Notes under the pieces: generated by a model | What the model saw: only the letters and a program-made list of their open reading frames with translations | Told to the model about the DNA's origin: nothing | The model's database searches: none | Shown: one piece after another, positions 25,762-34,060 of the stretch | Layout of the letters: every line of letters begins with the position of its first letter | Numbering within the stretch: the first letter of the stretch is position 1 | Assembly (NCBI GenBank): GCA_021404785.1 | Contig: QWHH01000009.1 | Coordinates: 37,542 to 101,541 of the forward strand | Reading direction: 5' to 3' | Source: Lysobacterales bacterium PRO7 | GTDB lineage: Bacteria > Pseudomonadota > Gammaproteobacteria > Xanthomonadales > Rhodanobacteraceae | DNA: 64,000 nt | Program-made: the position numbers and the translations under genes

Positions 25762-26142
25762 TCAGTAAATGCCCAGGTAGCGCAGCAGGATCAGCAGCAC
25801 GATCACGCTGATCAGGAAGATGCGCAGCTTCGATGCCAGCGCCCAGTGTGTACGCTCCGTTTTCGGCGCGCGCGACTGCGCCAGCTCTTCGGCAAACCGC
25901 GTGTACGGTGCAATGCCGGCGTCGCGCAGGATCGCACGCGCGCGCGGCTGGTCGTCCGCGTTCACGATCCACACCGTAGGCCATGTCGATGAATCCTGTT
26001 TTGCGCTGTAACTCGGGCCCTTGTAGTCATGGCCCGAATACGCCTTGCGATTGGTTACCTTGGATTCGATGCCGGCCTCGTTGAGCAAGGCGACCATGCG
26101 CTCGATGTTTTCGGCGCGTGGTGAGGAAAAAATCGGTCTCAT
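25762..26142 (-). CDS. DUF2007 family protein with C-terminal membrane helix
   Basis: A 126-residue protein. Residues 1-75 are a DUF2007-like (putative signal transducing) domain: AENIERMVALLNEAGIES, then TVWIVNADDQPRARAIL. A hydrophobic C-terminal segment (about 106-123) suggests a tail anchor. Related Xanthomonas proteins have been called pathogenicity-like, without known function. Its ATG overlaps the tesB stop by 4 nt, so the pair is translationally coupled. Confidence 0.8.
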   Translation of the reverse strand: MRPIFSSPRAENIERMVALLNEAGIESKVTNRKAYSGHDYKGPSYSAKQDSSTWPTVWIVNADDQPRARAILRDAGIAPYTRFAEELAQSRAPKTERTHWALASKLRIFLISVIVLLILLRYLGIY

Positions 26143-27017
26143 GGCGAGGGCATCTCCGCTAGCACACGCAGCATGCCTTCCTGCGCAGTGGATGCGATCA
26201 ATTTTCCGTCGCGCGTGTAAATCATGCCGCGGGTCAGGCCGCGCGCGCCCTGCGCGCTGGGGCTGTCGCAGGCATACAACAGCCAGTCGTCGACACGGAA
26301 CGGACGATGGAACCAGATCGCGTGGTCCAGGCTCGCCATCTGCACGTTGTGCTGCAAATACGAAATCCCGTGCGGCAGCGTGGCCGTGCCGATCAGGTGA
26401 AAATCGGATGCATACGCCAGCATCGCGCGATGCAGGGTGTCGTCGTCCGGCGCACGCCCGGCGAGGCGGAACCAGATCTGCTGGAACGGCGGCCGCTTGG
26501 CGGGCTTCAATTCGTTGCGCGGATAGACGGGACGGAATTCGAACGGCCCCTTGCGCGCGAGCCAGCGCTGCGCCTTGACCGGCAGCTTGGCGAGTTCTTC
26601 GGCTGGAATCGGTTCCGGTGGATTCAGGTCTTCGGGCGGCGGCACGTCGGGCATGCTCATCTGATGTTCGACCCCAGGCTCGGTGATCTGGAACGAGGCA
26701 GCGGCGTTCAGGATCGTCTCGCCGTGTTGGATTGCGATGATGCGACGCACGGAAAAACTCTTGCCATCGCGGGCGCGATCCACTTCGAAGACAATCGGCG
26801 CTTCGACATCGCCGGCACGCAGGAAATAGGCGTGCAGCGAATGCACCGCGCGCGACGGATCCACCGTGCGCTGCGCCGCTGACAGCGCCTGTCCGAGTAC
26901 CTGTCCGCCGAATACATACTTGGTGCCGATGTCGCGACTCTGGCCGCGGAACAGGTTTTCCTCCAGCCGTTCGAGCTGCAACAGGTCGATCAGTTCGCCG
27001 ACGATGGGATTCGACAT
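26139..27017 (-). CDS. tesB: Acyl-CoA thioesterase II
   Basis: A 292-residue TesB-type enzyme with two hot-dog domains that hydrolyses medium and long acyl-CoA to free fatty acid and CoA. The N-terminal part has RGQSRDIGTKYVFGGQVLGQ, and the middle has HSLHAYFLRAGD. The C-terminal domain has SLDHAIWFHRPFRVDDWLLY with the catalytic Asp. It lies 8 nt after the AmpD-like gene. The start at 27017 matches the usual N-terminus. Confidence 0.95.
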   Translation of the reverse strand: MSNPIVGELIDLLQLERLEENLFRGQSRDIGTKYVFGGQVLGQALSAAQRTVDPSRAVHSLHAYFLRAGDVEAPIVFEVDRARDGKSFSVRRIIAIQHGETILNAAASFQITEPGVEHQMSMPDVPPPEDLNPPEPIPAEELAKLPVKAQRWLARKGPFEFRPVYPRNELKPAKRPPFQQIWFRLAGRAPDDDTLHRAMLAYASDFHLIGTATLPHGISYLQHNVQMASLDHAIWFHRPFRVDDWLLYACDSPSAQGARGLTRGMIYTRDGKLIASTAQEGMLRVLAEMPSP

Positions 27018-27025
27018 GTGGATTC

Positions 27026-27592
27026 CTAAGGTTTCAATCTTTCGAGCCCGCTCGCGGGCACGATGTCCGACCATGGAAACAATGGTCCCGGGTCTTGGCG
27101 CCGGCGCAGCATGATGTTCGCATCGTCGCTGGCCGGTTCAAGGCGCGTATCCAGGTCTTCGTGACCTGCGATGAATTTCAGATTCGGAAGTTCGTGCTTA
27201 AGTTGGCGTAAAAGCGCAAGCAGTGCGTCGATTTGCGCTTGGGTGTAGGCAACCGTCCAATTCTGATGCCGGCTGTCGCCCCAGTCGGGATAGCGCCCGA
27301 TATTCGACAACTCGATGCCGATCGAGCGCGGGTTGTAGCCGTAGGTGTGGTTGGCGACATGATCGTCCGGCACATAGCGATAGATCGTGCCGTCGGTGTC
27401 GATGTAGTAGTGCCCGCTGTTGCCGGTCTGCGATTTCGCGTAATGGATGCGCTCGCCGAATTCACGCGTCATCGCCATGTCCGGCAATTCGGTGCAGTGG
27501 ATCACCACGAGGTCAACCGCCGCCAGCGGACGCTTTGCCAGCCGCGCGACGTAGGGCAGGGGTTGGTCGTGGATGGGCAGATCAAGGGCCAT
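27026..27592 (-). CDS. N-acetylmuramoyl-L-alanine amidase, AmpD-like
   Basis: A 188-residue amidase_2 family enzyme without a signal peptide, so probably the cytoplasmic amidase that removes peptides from recycled anhydro-muropeptides. Zinc ligands are suggested by His32 (VVIHCT), the His in FIAGHEDLD and the Asp in RRRQDPGP. HYYIDTDGTIYRYVPDD and GIELSNIG are family segments. Its start codon is one end of a 20-bp near-palindrome whose other end is the start of the divergent hydrolase. It heads the operon with tesB, DUF2007 and bpt. Confidence 0.88.
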   Translation of the reverse strand: MALDLPIHDQPLPYVARLAKRPLAAVDLVVIHCTELPDMAMTREFGERIHYAKSQTGNSGHYYIDTDGTIYRYVPDDHVANHTYGYNPRSIGIELSNIGRYPDWGDSRHQNWTVAYTQAQIDALLALLRQLKHELPNLKFIAGHEDLDTRLEPASDDANIMLRRRQDPGPLFPWSDIVPASGLERLKP

Positions 27593-27609
27593 GCGATAAT
27601 TCTCGCATG
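27590..27609. promoter_or_regulatory. Near-palindrome spanning both divergent start codons
   Basis: CATGCGATAATTCTCGCATG is palindromic in 18 of 20 positions. Its left CAT is the complement of the amidase ATG and its right ATG starts the hydrolase. GATAAT (27595-27600) ends 7 nt before the plus-strand ATG, where a -10 box would give a leaderless mRNA. Confidence 0.55.
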
Positions 27610-28119
27610 AAGCCATACCTGATTCTCTCCCACGGCCTGCACAGCAGTCCGGATGCCACCAAGGTAAGCGCGCTTGCCGCGGTCGCCGAGCCACTCGGCT
27701 TCGCCAGCGTGCGTCCGGATTACCGCGACCTCGACGTGACCGGCGACGTGCGCCGCATCGACGAGCGCATCGCGCGACTTCTCGAACACGCGCCCAAGGA
27801 TGCGCCGGTGATACTGGCCGGATCGAGCATGGGCGCCTTCGTTTCGGGATTCGCCTCGTTCGAAGTAAATTGCGCCGGTTTGTTCCTGATGGCCTTGCCC
27901 GTTGCGATTCCGGGTTACGCGCGGCGTTTCGATGCGAAACGGGTGCCGACGACACTCGTGCACGGCTGGGGCGACGAGCTGTGTCCGGTCGATGAAGCCA
28001 TCGCGTTCGCGCGTGCGCGCGAGGATGAAATCATACTCGTCCGCGACGATCATCGGCTGTCGAACCACGTCGATTTCGTCGCCGAAGCCTTCGCCCGATT
28101 CCTGCGGCAGTTCGCGTGA
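27607..28119 (+). CDS. YqiA-like alpha/beta hydrolase
   Basis: A 170-residue short alpha/beta hydrolase of the YqiA/UPF0227-like group. The nucleophile motif is GSSMG (Ser74), with SHGLHSSPDATK near the N-terminus and HGWGDELCPVDEA and DDHRLSNHV for the acid and His. It is an esterase of unknown substrate. Its stop overlaps the rlmL start by 1 nt (TGATG). There is no Shine-Dalgarno; a -10-like GATAAT directly before the ATG suggests leaderless translation. Confidence 0.85.
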   Translation: MKPYLILSHGLHSSPDATKVSALAAVAEPLGFASVRPDYRDLDVTGDVRRIDERIARLLEHAPKDAPVILAGSSMGAFVSGFASFEVNCAGLFLMALPVAIPGYARRFDAKRVPTTLVHGWGDELCPVDEAIAFARAREDEIILVRDDHRLSNHVDFVAEAFARFLRQFA

Positions 28120-30239
28120 TGGAATTCTTCGCTACCTGCCCGAAGGGCCTGGAATACCTGCTCGTCGATGAGTTGAAGGCGCTCGGCGCGGTGGACGTGC
28201 GCGAGGCTTTGGCCGGCGTGCACTTCGCCGGTGAACTCGATGCCGGCTATCGCGCCTGTCTGTGGTCGCGTCTGGCCAGTCGTGTGCTGATGCCAATCGC
28301 CGAATTTCCGGTGGAGGATGGCGATGCACTGTACGCCGGCGCTCGCGCGATCGATTGGCCGGCGTATCTGGACATCACGACGAGTTTCGCGGTGGATGCT
28401 GTTGGATCCACGGAAGGCATCACCCACACGCAATATGCGGCGCTGCGCGTCAAGGACGCCATCGTCGATGCGTTTCGCGAGGCGACCGGCGAGCGTCCGA
28501 ACGTGGATACGGAGAATCCTGGCCTGCGCGTGAATCTCGTCCTGCGCCGCAGCAAGGCGATCGTGAGCATCAATTTGTCCGGTGCGCCCCTGCACCAGCG
28601 CGGCTATCGCAAGGGCGCGGGCCTGGCGCCGCTCAAGGAAAACCTCGCCGCGGCGATGTTGCTGCGCGCGGGATGGCCGGCGATTTACGCGGGCGGCGGC
28701 GGCCTCGTCGACCCGCTGTGCGGCTCAGGCACGTTGCCGATCGAGGCGGCGCTGATGGCGGCGGACGTCGCGCCTGGACTGCGCCGCACGCAATGGGGAT
28801 TCCTCGGCTGGCGCGGCCACGATGCGGCATTGTGGAAAACGCTGCATGGCGAAGCGCAGCTGCGCGCCACGGCGGGATTGCAGTCGCTGCGGCCGGTGTT
28901 CTTCGGTTTCGACGCGAATCCAGCCGTGCTCAACGAAGCGCGGCGCAACGCGCAGGAAGCACTGCTGTCCGGATTCATCCAGATCGGACGGCAGTCGCTG
29001 GAGCATCTGCATCGACCGCACGAATTGGAACAACCCGGACTCGTCATCACCAATCCGCCCTACGCTGAACGCATGGGCGATGACGCGGACGTGATCGCAC
29101 TGTATCGGCTGCTCGGCACGAAACTGAAAGCGGAATTTCCCGGCTGGCGCGCCAGTGTCATCGCGGCAGACGAGGTACATGGCCATGCGCTTGGCCTGCG
29201 TGCAGACAAGCGTTACAAACTCTACAACGGCGCGATCGAATGCACGTTGCTGAATATCGACATTGCTGCCGTCGATGCGCCGAGGCCGGAACCCAAGCCG
29301 CTGTCGCCTGGCGCGCAGATGGTCAAGAACCGCATCGAAAAGAATTTTCGTCATCTGCGCAAACAGGCGCAGCGCGAGGGCGTCGAATGCTGGCGCGTGT
29401 ACGACGCCGACCTGCCCGAATACGCTGCGGCTATCGACATCTATGGCGAGCATCTGCATATTCAGGAATACGCGGCGCCAGCGACCATCGACGAGAATCT
29501 TGCGCGCACGCGCTGGCGCGAACTCGTGCGCGCTGCGGGCGAGGCGCTGGGCGTTCCGCGCGAGCATATCGTGCTCAAGCAACGCCGGCGCGGCAAAGGC
29601 GGCGAGAAGTACGGCAGGCTGGACGAACGCGGCGAATTCTTCGAAGTCGTTGAGGGCGGGTTGAAGTTTCTCGTGAATCTGCACGATTACCTCGACACAG
29701 GGTTGTTCCTCGATCACCGCCCGTTGCGCGCGCGGGTGCGTGAGTTGGCGCGGGGCAAGCGCTTTCTCAATCTGTTTTGCTACACCGGCAGCGTGAGTAT
29801 CTACGCGGCGTCCGGCGGGGCGCTGGAAACCACGAGCGTCGATCTGTCGCAAACCTATCTGGACTGGGCCATGCGCAATCTGGCGATCAACGGCTTCGAC
29901 CTGACTCGGCACAAGCTCGTGCGCGAGGACGCGGTCGATTTCCTGCAATCACGCTCGGCGATGTACGACCTGATCTTCGTCGATCCGCCGACGTTTTCCA
30001 ATTCCAAGCGCGCCGAGGATTTCGACGTGCAACGCGATCATGCGCGCCTGCTGAATCTGTGCGGTGATCGCCTGCTGGCGGGCGGGCTGATCCTGTTTTC
30101 GAACAATTTCCGGCGTTTCAAGCTGGACGAAGCAGCACTCGCGCGCTTTGCGATCCGCGAGATCAGTGCGCAGACGATTCCCTTCGATTTCGCGCGCAGT
30201 CCGCGCATTCACCGAGCCTGGGAATTGCAACTGAAATGA
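28119..30239 (+). CDS. rlmL: 23S rRNA methyltransferase RlmKL
   Basis: A 706-residue fusion enzyme that methylates G2445 (N2) and G2069 (N7) of 23S rRNA. A THUMP domain fills about residues 40-155. The RlmL methyltransferase follows with LVDPLCGSGTLPIEAAL and TNPPYAERMG. The RlmK half lies in the C-terminal 300 residues with FLNLFCYTGSVSIYAA and FVDPPTFSNSKR. The length is normal for the fused form. The GTG at 28116 is in the same frame, but the ATG at 28119 fits better. Confidence 0.95.
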   Translation: MEFFATCPKGLEYLLVDELKALGAVDVREALAGVHFAGELDAGYRACLWSRLASRVLMPIAEFPVEDGDALYAGARAIDWPAYLDITTSFAVDAVGSTEGITHTQYAALRVKDAIVDAFREATGERPNVDTENPGLRVNLVLRRSKAIVSINLSGAPLHQRGYRKGAGLAPLKENLAAAMLLRAGWPAIYAGGGGLVDPLCGSGTLPIEAALMAADVAPGLRRTQWGFLGWRGHDAALWKTLHGEAQLRATAGLQSLRPVFFGFDANPAVLNEARRNAQEALLSGFIQIGRQSLEHLHRPHELEQPGLVITNPPYAERMGDDADVIALYRLLGTKLKAEFPGWRASVIAADEVHGHALGLRADKRYKLYNGAIECTLLNIDIAAVDAPRPEPKPLSPGAQMVKNRIEKNFRHLRKQAQREGVECWRVYDADLPEYAAAIDIYGEHLHIQEYAAPATIDENLARTRWRELVRAAGEALGVPREHIVLKQRRRGKGGEKYGRLDERGEFFEVVEGGLKFLVNLHDYLDTGLFLDHRPLRARVRELARGKRFLNLFCYTGSVSIYAASGGALETTSVDLSQTYLDWAMRNLAINGFDLTRHKLVREDAVDFLQSRSAMYDLIFVDPPTFSNSKRAEDFDVQRDHARLLNLCGDRLLAGGLILFSNNFRRFKLDEAALARFAIREISAQTIPFDFARSPRIHRAWELQLK

Positions 30240-30373
30240 GTGCGTTCAGCTTCGCCGGAGCAAACCTGAACAGGCCACGCCTGCGTCGGCAATTTTCACA
30301 CTTGATTCAGCCGCGCGGATCGACGATGCGCCTGCGACATTGGGTTCGCACGAGGTTGATTTCGGAGATGGCC

Positions 30374-30856
30374 ATGACGATCCGCAAGTGGGGTTTGCGC
30401 ACGCTGGTTCTGGGCTTGATTGCGACTGCCGGGCTGGTCTTGACGCCGTCCGTGTTCGCGCGCGGACATGTAAGCATCGGCATCGACTTGCCGGGCGTGA
30501 GCCTGGGTTACTGGGGTGGCCATCATGGCCACGGCTACATTGGCGTAGGCGGCTACTACGGCGGTGGCTACTACGATGGCGGGTACTACGGTAATTACGC
30601 GCCGGCGTATTACGGTGGTTACTACGGCCCCGGCTATTACAGCAGCTATTACGCCCCGGCGCCGGTCTACTACGGCGGCTATTATCCGGCGCCGGTGTAC
30701 CGTACGTATTACCGTTCGCGCACGTATTACCGCAACGAAGACCCGCGCTACAGCCGCGGCTACAACCGCGGTTATGACAACGATCGCGGCTACTATCGAG
30801 CGGGCTACAATCGCGGTTATTCCTGCGCTTCGGCAGACCCGCGTTACTGCCGCTGA
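30374..30856 (+). CDS. Exported Gly/Tyr-rich protein
   Basis: A 160-residue exported protein with a signal peptide (about 1-27, ending VFA). Residues 45-110 are low-complexity Gly-Tyr repeats (GGYYGGGYYDGGYYG and similar), then Arg/Tyr-rich repeats (YSRGYNRGYDNDRGYYR). It resembles small surface or envelope proteins of unknown role; the composition favours a disordered, sticky chain. The second ATG (30374) has GGAG at the right distance; 30368 is also possible. A terminator follows at 30879. Confidence 0.75.
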   Translation: MTIRKWGLRTLVLGLIATAGLVLTPSVFARGHVSIGIDLPGVSLGYWGGHHGHGYIGVGGYYGGGYYDGGYYGNYAPAYYGGYYGPGYYSSYYAPAPVYYGGYYPAPVYRTYYRSRTYYRNEDPRYSRGYNRGYDNDRGYYRAGYNRGYSCASADPRYCR

Positions 30857-30878
30857 TCAACGGTACATGTGTTTTCAT

Positions 30879-30909
30879 GGCCTGCTGTGCAATGTACGGC
30901 AGGCCTTTT
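30879..30909 (+). terminator. Rho-independent terminator
   Basis: GGCCTGC and GCAGGCC form a 7-bp stem around a 13-nt loop, followed by TTTT. It ends the Gly/Tyr-rich gene. Confidence 0.75.
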
Positions 30910-30975
30910 CATGCGCTTAACCATCGTGGAATCGCCGACCTGCTAGCATAGCTGGGCTATGCAGGGGATATTTCC

Positions 30976-31614
30976 ATGACTTCGCCGACCCGGACCGACG
31001 AGCGCACCAGCGCCCCCGAGGCGTGGACGTTTTTTCGCCAGTGGCTGAAGAATCCGCTGGGCATTGCGGCGTTATCGCCGTCCGGCCGACAGTTGACCCG
31101 GCAGATGATTTCCGAGCTGCCGCACGGAACGCGGCGCGTGATCGAGCTCGGCGGCGGTACCGGTGTCTTTACCCGCGCCATGCTCACCCATGGCATCGCC
31201 CCGTGTGACCTGCTCGTGCTCGAACTCAACGAGGCGCTGTACCAGCACCTGCGCGCGCATTTTCCCGATGTTCGCGTCGAATGCGGCGATGCGCGCGAGT
31301 TGAAGGCGATCGCGCAGCGCAATGGCTATCTCGACGCAGGTCCTGCCGACGCCATCATCAGCGGGCTTGGCCTGCTGTCGATGTCGCGGCAGACCCAGGC
31401 CGAGATCCTCGCCGCGGCGTTTTCCGCGCTCAAACCCGATGGCCGCCTGATCCAGTTCACCTACGGGCCGAAATCGCCGGTACCGCGCGACCTGCTCGAA
31501 GAACTCGATCTTTCCGTACGCCGCGGCGGTTTTGCCTGGTGGAACGTGCCGCCGGCGTCCGTGTACGTTTACACGCGCAACCGCTCGCGTGCGATCCCGG
31601 CGGTGCGAGCGTAA
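30976..31614 (+). CDS. SAM-dependent methyltransferase, phospholipid N-methyltransferase-like
   Basis: A 212-residue class I methyltransferase. The SAM site VIELGGGTGVFTRAML is at about 56-71, and GLGLLSMSRQTQAEIL follows near 133. The N-terminal FFRQWLKNPLGIAALSPSG and overall layout match PmtA-like phosphatidylethanolamine methyltransferases and their relatives. The lipid substrate is an inference. It is a single gene, ending in a bidirectional terminator shared with the tRNA-Ser gene on the other strand. Confidence 0.8.
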   Translation: MTSPTRTDERTSAPEAWTFFRQWLKNPLGIAALSPSGRQLTRQMISELPHGTRRVIELGGGTGVFTRAMLTHGIAPCDLLVLELNEALYQHLRAHFPDVRVECGDARELKAIAQRNGYLDAGPADAIISGLGLLSMSRQTQAEILAAAFSALKPDGRLIQFTYGPKSPVPRDLLEELDLSVRRGGFAWWNVPPASVYVYTRNRSRAIPAVRA

Positions 31615-31639
31615 AAAATGCCCCACGCGGGGGCATTTT
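31615..31639. terminator. Bidirectional terminator
   Basis: AAAATGCCCC and GGGGCATTTT form a perfect stem with A and T runs on both sides. It can end the methyltransferase gene on the plus strand and the tRNA-Ser gene on the minus strand. Confidence 0.88.
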
Positions 31640-31643
31640 CATT

Positions 31644-31736
<93 letters not shown>

Positions 31737-31762
31737 AAGTAGGATTGCGTCGAAGGGCGCGC

Positions 31763-31791
31763 ATGATAAGCCGCCGCGGCGTGTGTGACAA
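31763..31791 (-). promoter_or_regulatory. Promoter of tRNA-Ser(CGA)
   Basis: TTGTCA (31791-31786) and TATCAT (31768-31763) are exactly 17 nt apart, and the tRNA begins 27 nt after the -10 box. Confidence 0.75.
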
Positions 31792-31846
31792 CTGGATTTC
31801 GCCCGCAACCGCGTAGAATAGGCGCACCCGCCAATTTCCCGATGCC

Positions 31847-32251
31847 ATGAGCCTGATCTCAACCCCTGTTTCCTTCGGCGAACTGATCGACAAGATCACG
31901 ATTCTCGAGATCAAGTCCGAGCGCATGAGCGATGCGGCCAAGCTCGTCAACGTACGCGCGGAACTCGACATGCTCAATGCGACCTGGGCGCAGCATCCGG
32001 CCTCGCGCACGGATATTTCCGCCGAGCGCGCCGAGCTCAAGGGCATCAACCAGGAACTGTGGGACATCGAGGACGAAATCCGCGTCAAGGAAAAGGCGCA
32101 GGCGTTCGATGCACGTTTCATCGAGTTGGCGCGTTCGGTGTACTTCACCAACGACAAGCGCGCCGCGGTCAAGCGCGAGATCAACCTCAAGCTGGGCTCG
32201 AAGCTGGTCGAGGAAAAGTCGTACCAAGACTACGGCGCGGCGCCGGCCTGA
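31847..32251 (+). CDS. DUF6165 family protein
   Basis: A 134-residue, highly charged helical protein of the DUF6165 family, seen near lipopolysaccharide genes. It begins SLISTPVSFGELIDKITILEIKSERM and contains YFTNDKRAAVKREINLKLGS. There is no signal peptide or membrane segment. It is convergent with the GT9 gene, and the two 3' ends overlap by 22 nt. Function is unknown. Confidence 0.82.
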   Translation: MSLISTPVSFGELIDKITILEIKSERMSDAAKLVNVRAELDMLNATWAQHPASRTDISAERAELKGINQELWDIEDEIRVKEKAQAFDARFIELARSVYFTNDKRAAVKREINLKLGSKLVEEKSYQDYGAAPA

Positions 32252-33303
32252 TTGTTGCGGAACGTTTCGAAACGTTCGATCACGTCATCGGCCGTGATCA
32301 ATTCCATCACGCCCGGATATTCCAGCTTCGTTCCCCACGGCAATTCCGCGGCTGGCTTGCCGCGGAACTTGCGCGCCGCGGCGTCGTAGCGGTCCACGCA
32401 CCAGCGCCGGTCTGAATACGGCCCGGAACGGTTCGGATTACTCGCCGCGTGCAGGCCCAGCACCTTGGTGCCGACGGCGTTGGCCATGTGCATCGGGCCG
32501 GAGTCCGGCGTCAGCACCAGCGCCGCGCGCTGGCACAGCGCAAGGAATTGCTTGAGCGTGTCCTTTCCAATCAAGTCAATCGGCTTGCGCAGGCATGCGG
32601 AGAGAATCGCATCGCCAAATTCGCGCTCGAACGTAGCGGGGCCGCCGCACAGCACGACTCGCCAGTCGTGCGCGGCGGCATGATCCATCACGGCGGCGTA
32701 GCGATCCGGCAGCCAATTGCGAACGCGATGACTCGAGCAGGGGCTGACGAGCAGTGTCGGCACGTTGCCGGGCAAGAGCGTGGTCGCAAATTCGTGCGCG
32801 GAATTCGGAATCGGGATATTCCATTCGACGCGGGATTGTTTCAGGCCCAGCGGTTCGAGAAAACTCGCCATTGCGTCCAGCACATGTTCGCCGCTGCGCG
32901 GCGCGATGCGCTTGTTAACGAACAAGCCGTGCAAATCCTTCGAACGCGCCTTGTCGTACCCGATGCGCAAATCCGCGTGCACCAGTGCGCTGACCAGGTT
33001 CGCGCGCAAGGCGACCTGCAGGTGCAGAAGCGCGTCGAAGCGGCGTCCGGCCAATTTCCGGCGCAGTGCGGCGAATCCGAGCCAGCCGGCCGACTTGTCG
33101 AAGACGAGAAACTCGACGCCGGGAACGTCGCCGACCAGCTTGTGTTCGAGCTTGCCGACGATCCAGGTCAGACGCGTGTTTGGCCAGGCCGTTTGCAACG
33201 TGCGGATCAGCGGCACGACGTGGGTCACGTCACCCAGCGCCGACGTGCGCAGCAGGCAGATCGACGTAGGCGGATTGGCGGCGGAAAACGCGGTGTGCGG
33301 CAT
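32230..33303 (-). CDS. Glycosyltransferase family 9 (heptosyltransferase-like)
   Basis: A 357-residue GT9 enzyme. The N-terminal SICLLRTSALGDVTHVVPLI is the signature region of heptosyltransferases, and the C-terminal half has LVLTPDSGPMHMANAVGTKVLGLHA for the nucleotide-sugar site. It probably adds a heptose or related sugar to the lipopolysaccharide inner core. The ATG at 33303 is preferred because it starts just before the first strand. It is divergent from kdkA, with 22 nt between the two start codons. Confidence 0.9.
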   Translation of the reverse strand: MPHTAFSAANPPTSICLLRTSALGDVTHVVPLIRTLQTAWPNTRLTWIVGKLEHKLVGDVPGVEFLVFDKSAGWLGFAALRRKLAGRRFDALLHLQVALRANLVSALVHADLRIGYDKARSKDLHGLFVNKRIAPRSGEHVLDAMASFLEPLGLKQSRVEWNIPIPNSAHEFATTLLPGNVPTLLVSPCSSHRVRNWLPDRYAAVMDHAAAHDWRVVLCGGPATFEREFGDAILSACLRKPIDLIGKDTLKQFLALCQRAALVLTPDSGPMHMANAVGTKVLGLHAASNPNRSGPYSDRRWCVDRYDAAARKFRGKPAAELPWGTKLEYPGVMELITADDVIERFETFRNNQAGAAP

Positions 33304-33312
33304 GCAGACTGC

Positions 33313-33318
33313 TAAAAT
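33313..33318 (+). promoter_or_regulatory. -10 box of kdkA, leaderless arrangement
   Basis: TAAAAT ends 7 nt before the ATG at 33326. Transcription would then start at or next to the start codon. No clear -35 box is seen. Confidence 0.4.
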
Positions 33319-33325
33319 GGCGGCG

Positions 33326-34060
33326 ATGACCCAGGCGCAAGTCCAAGCCACGCCCGATGGCGCGATTGTGTTCGACGCGGATGCCGTCGCACAAGCGGCG
33401 TTCGACCCGGAATGGTTCGAACCGGGCTATTGGCGTGCGCGCGCGGCTGCGGAATCGACCGCTGGTGGACGCGGCGGCGCGGTATTCGTCGCCGCCCCGT
33501 TCGGCAACTGCGCGCTGCGCCATTACCGGCGCGGCGGCATGGTCGCGCGCGTTCTCGGCGACCATTATTTGTGGCGCGGAGCCGAAAATACGCGCAGCTT
33601 TGCCGAATTCCGCCTGCTGGCGGCGTTGCGCGACAAGGCCTTGCCCGTACCGCAGCCGGTCGCGGCGCGTTACCGGCGCCGTGGCACGACGTATCGCGCG
33701 GACATCCTGACACGGCGCATCGAGAACGCGTCGACGCTGGCCGAATTGCTCGCGAAAGACAGGTTCGATGCCATTATCGCCGCCCGCGTGGGCACGACGA
33801 TTGCGAATTTCCATGCGCAAGGCGCGTATCACGCTGATCTCAACGCGCATAATGTGATGTTGAGCGACGTCAATGTCTGGCTGATCGATTTCGATCGCGG
33901 CGAGTTGCGCGCGCCCGCGCGCGCGTGGCAGCAGGCGAATCTGGCGCGTCTGCAACGATCGCTGATCAAACTCGGCGCGGCGCGCGATGGCGGAGGCGAC
34001 TTCGAGAGCAGACTATGGAAGCCGCTGATGGCAGCATGGGAAAAAGGGATGGCATCGTGA
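33326..34060 (+). CDS. kdkA: 3-deoxy-D-manno-octulosonic acid kinase
   Basis: A 244-residue Kdo kinase that phosphorylates the 4-OH of lipid A-linked Kdo, at the inner face of the inner membrane. The kinase-like core shows GAYHADLNAHNVML and WLIDFDRG, the catalytic and metal-binding segments. The N-terminal FGNCALRHYRRGG and HYLWRGAENTRSFAEFRLL are typical of KdkA. It occurs in organisms with a single Kdo, such as Xanthomonadales. An ATG at 33317 would add three residues. Its stop overlaps the GTG of the next gene. Confidence 0.93.
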   Translation: MTQAQVQATPDGAIVFDADAVAQAAFDPEWFEPGYWRARAAAESTAGGRGGAVFVAAPFGNCALRHYRRGGMVARVLGDHYLWRGAENTRSFAEFRLLAALRDKALPVPQPVAARYRRRGTTYRADILTRRIENASTLAELLAKDRFDAIIAARVGTTIANFHAQGAYHADLNAHNVMLSDVNVWLIDFDRGELRAPARAWQQANLARLQRSLIKLGAARDGGGDFESRLWKPLMAAWEKGMAS

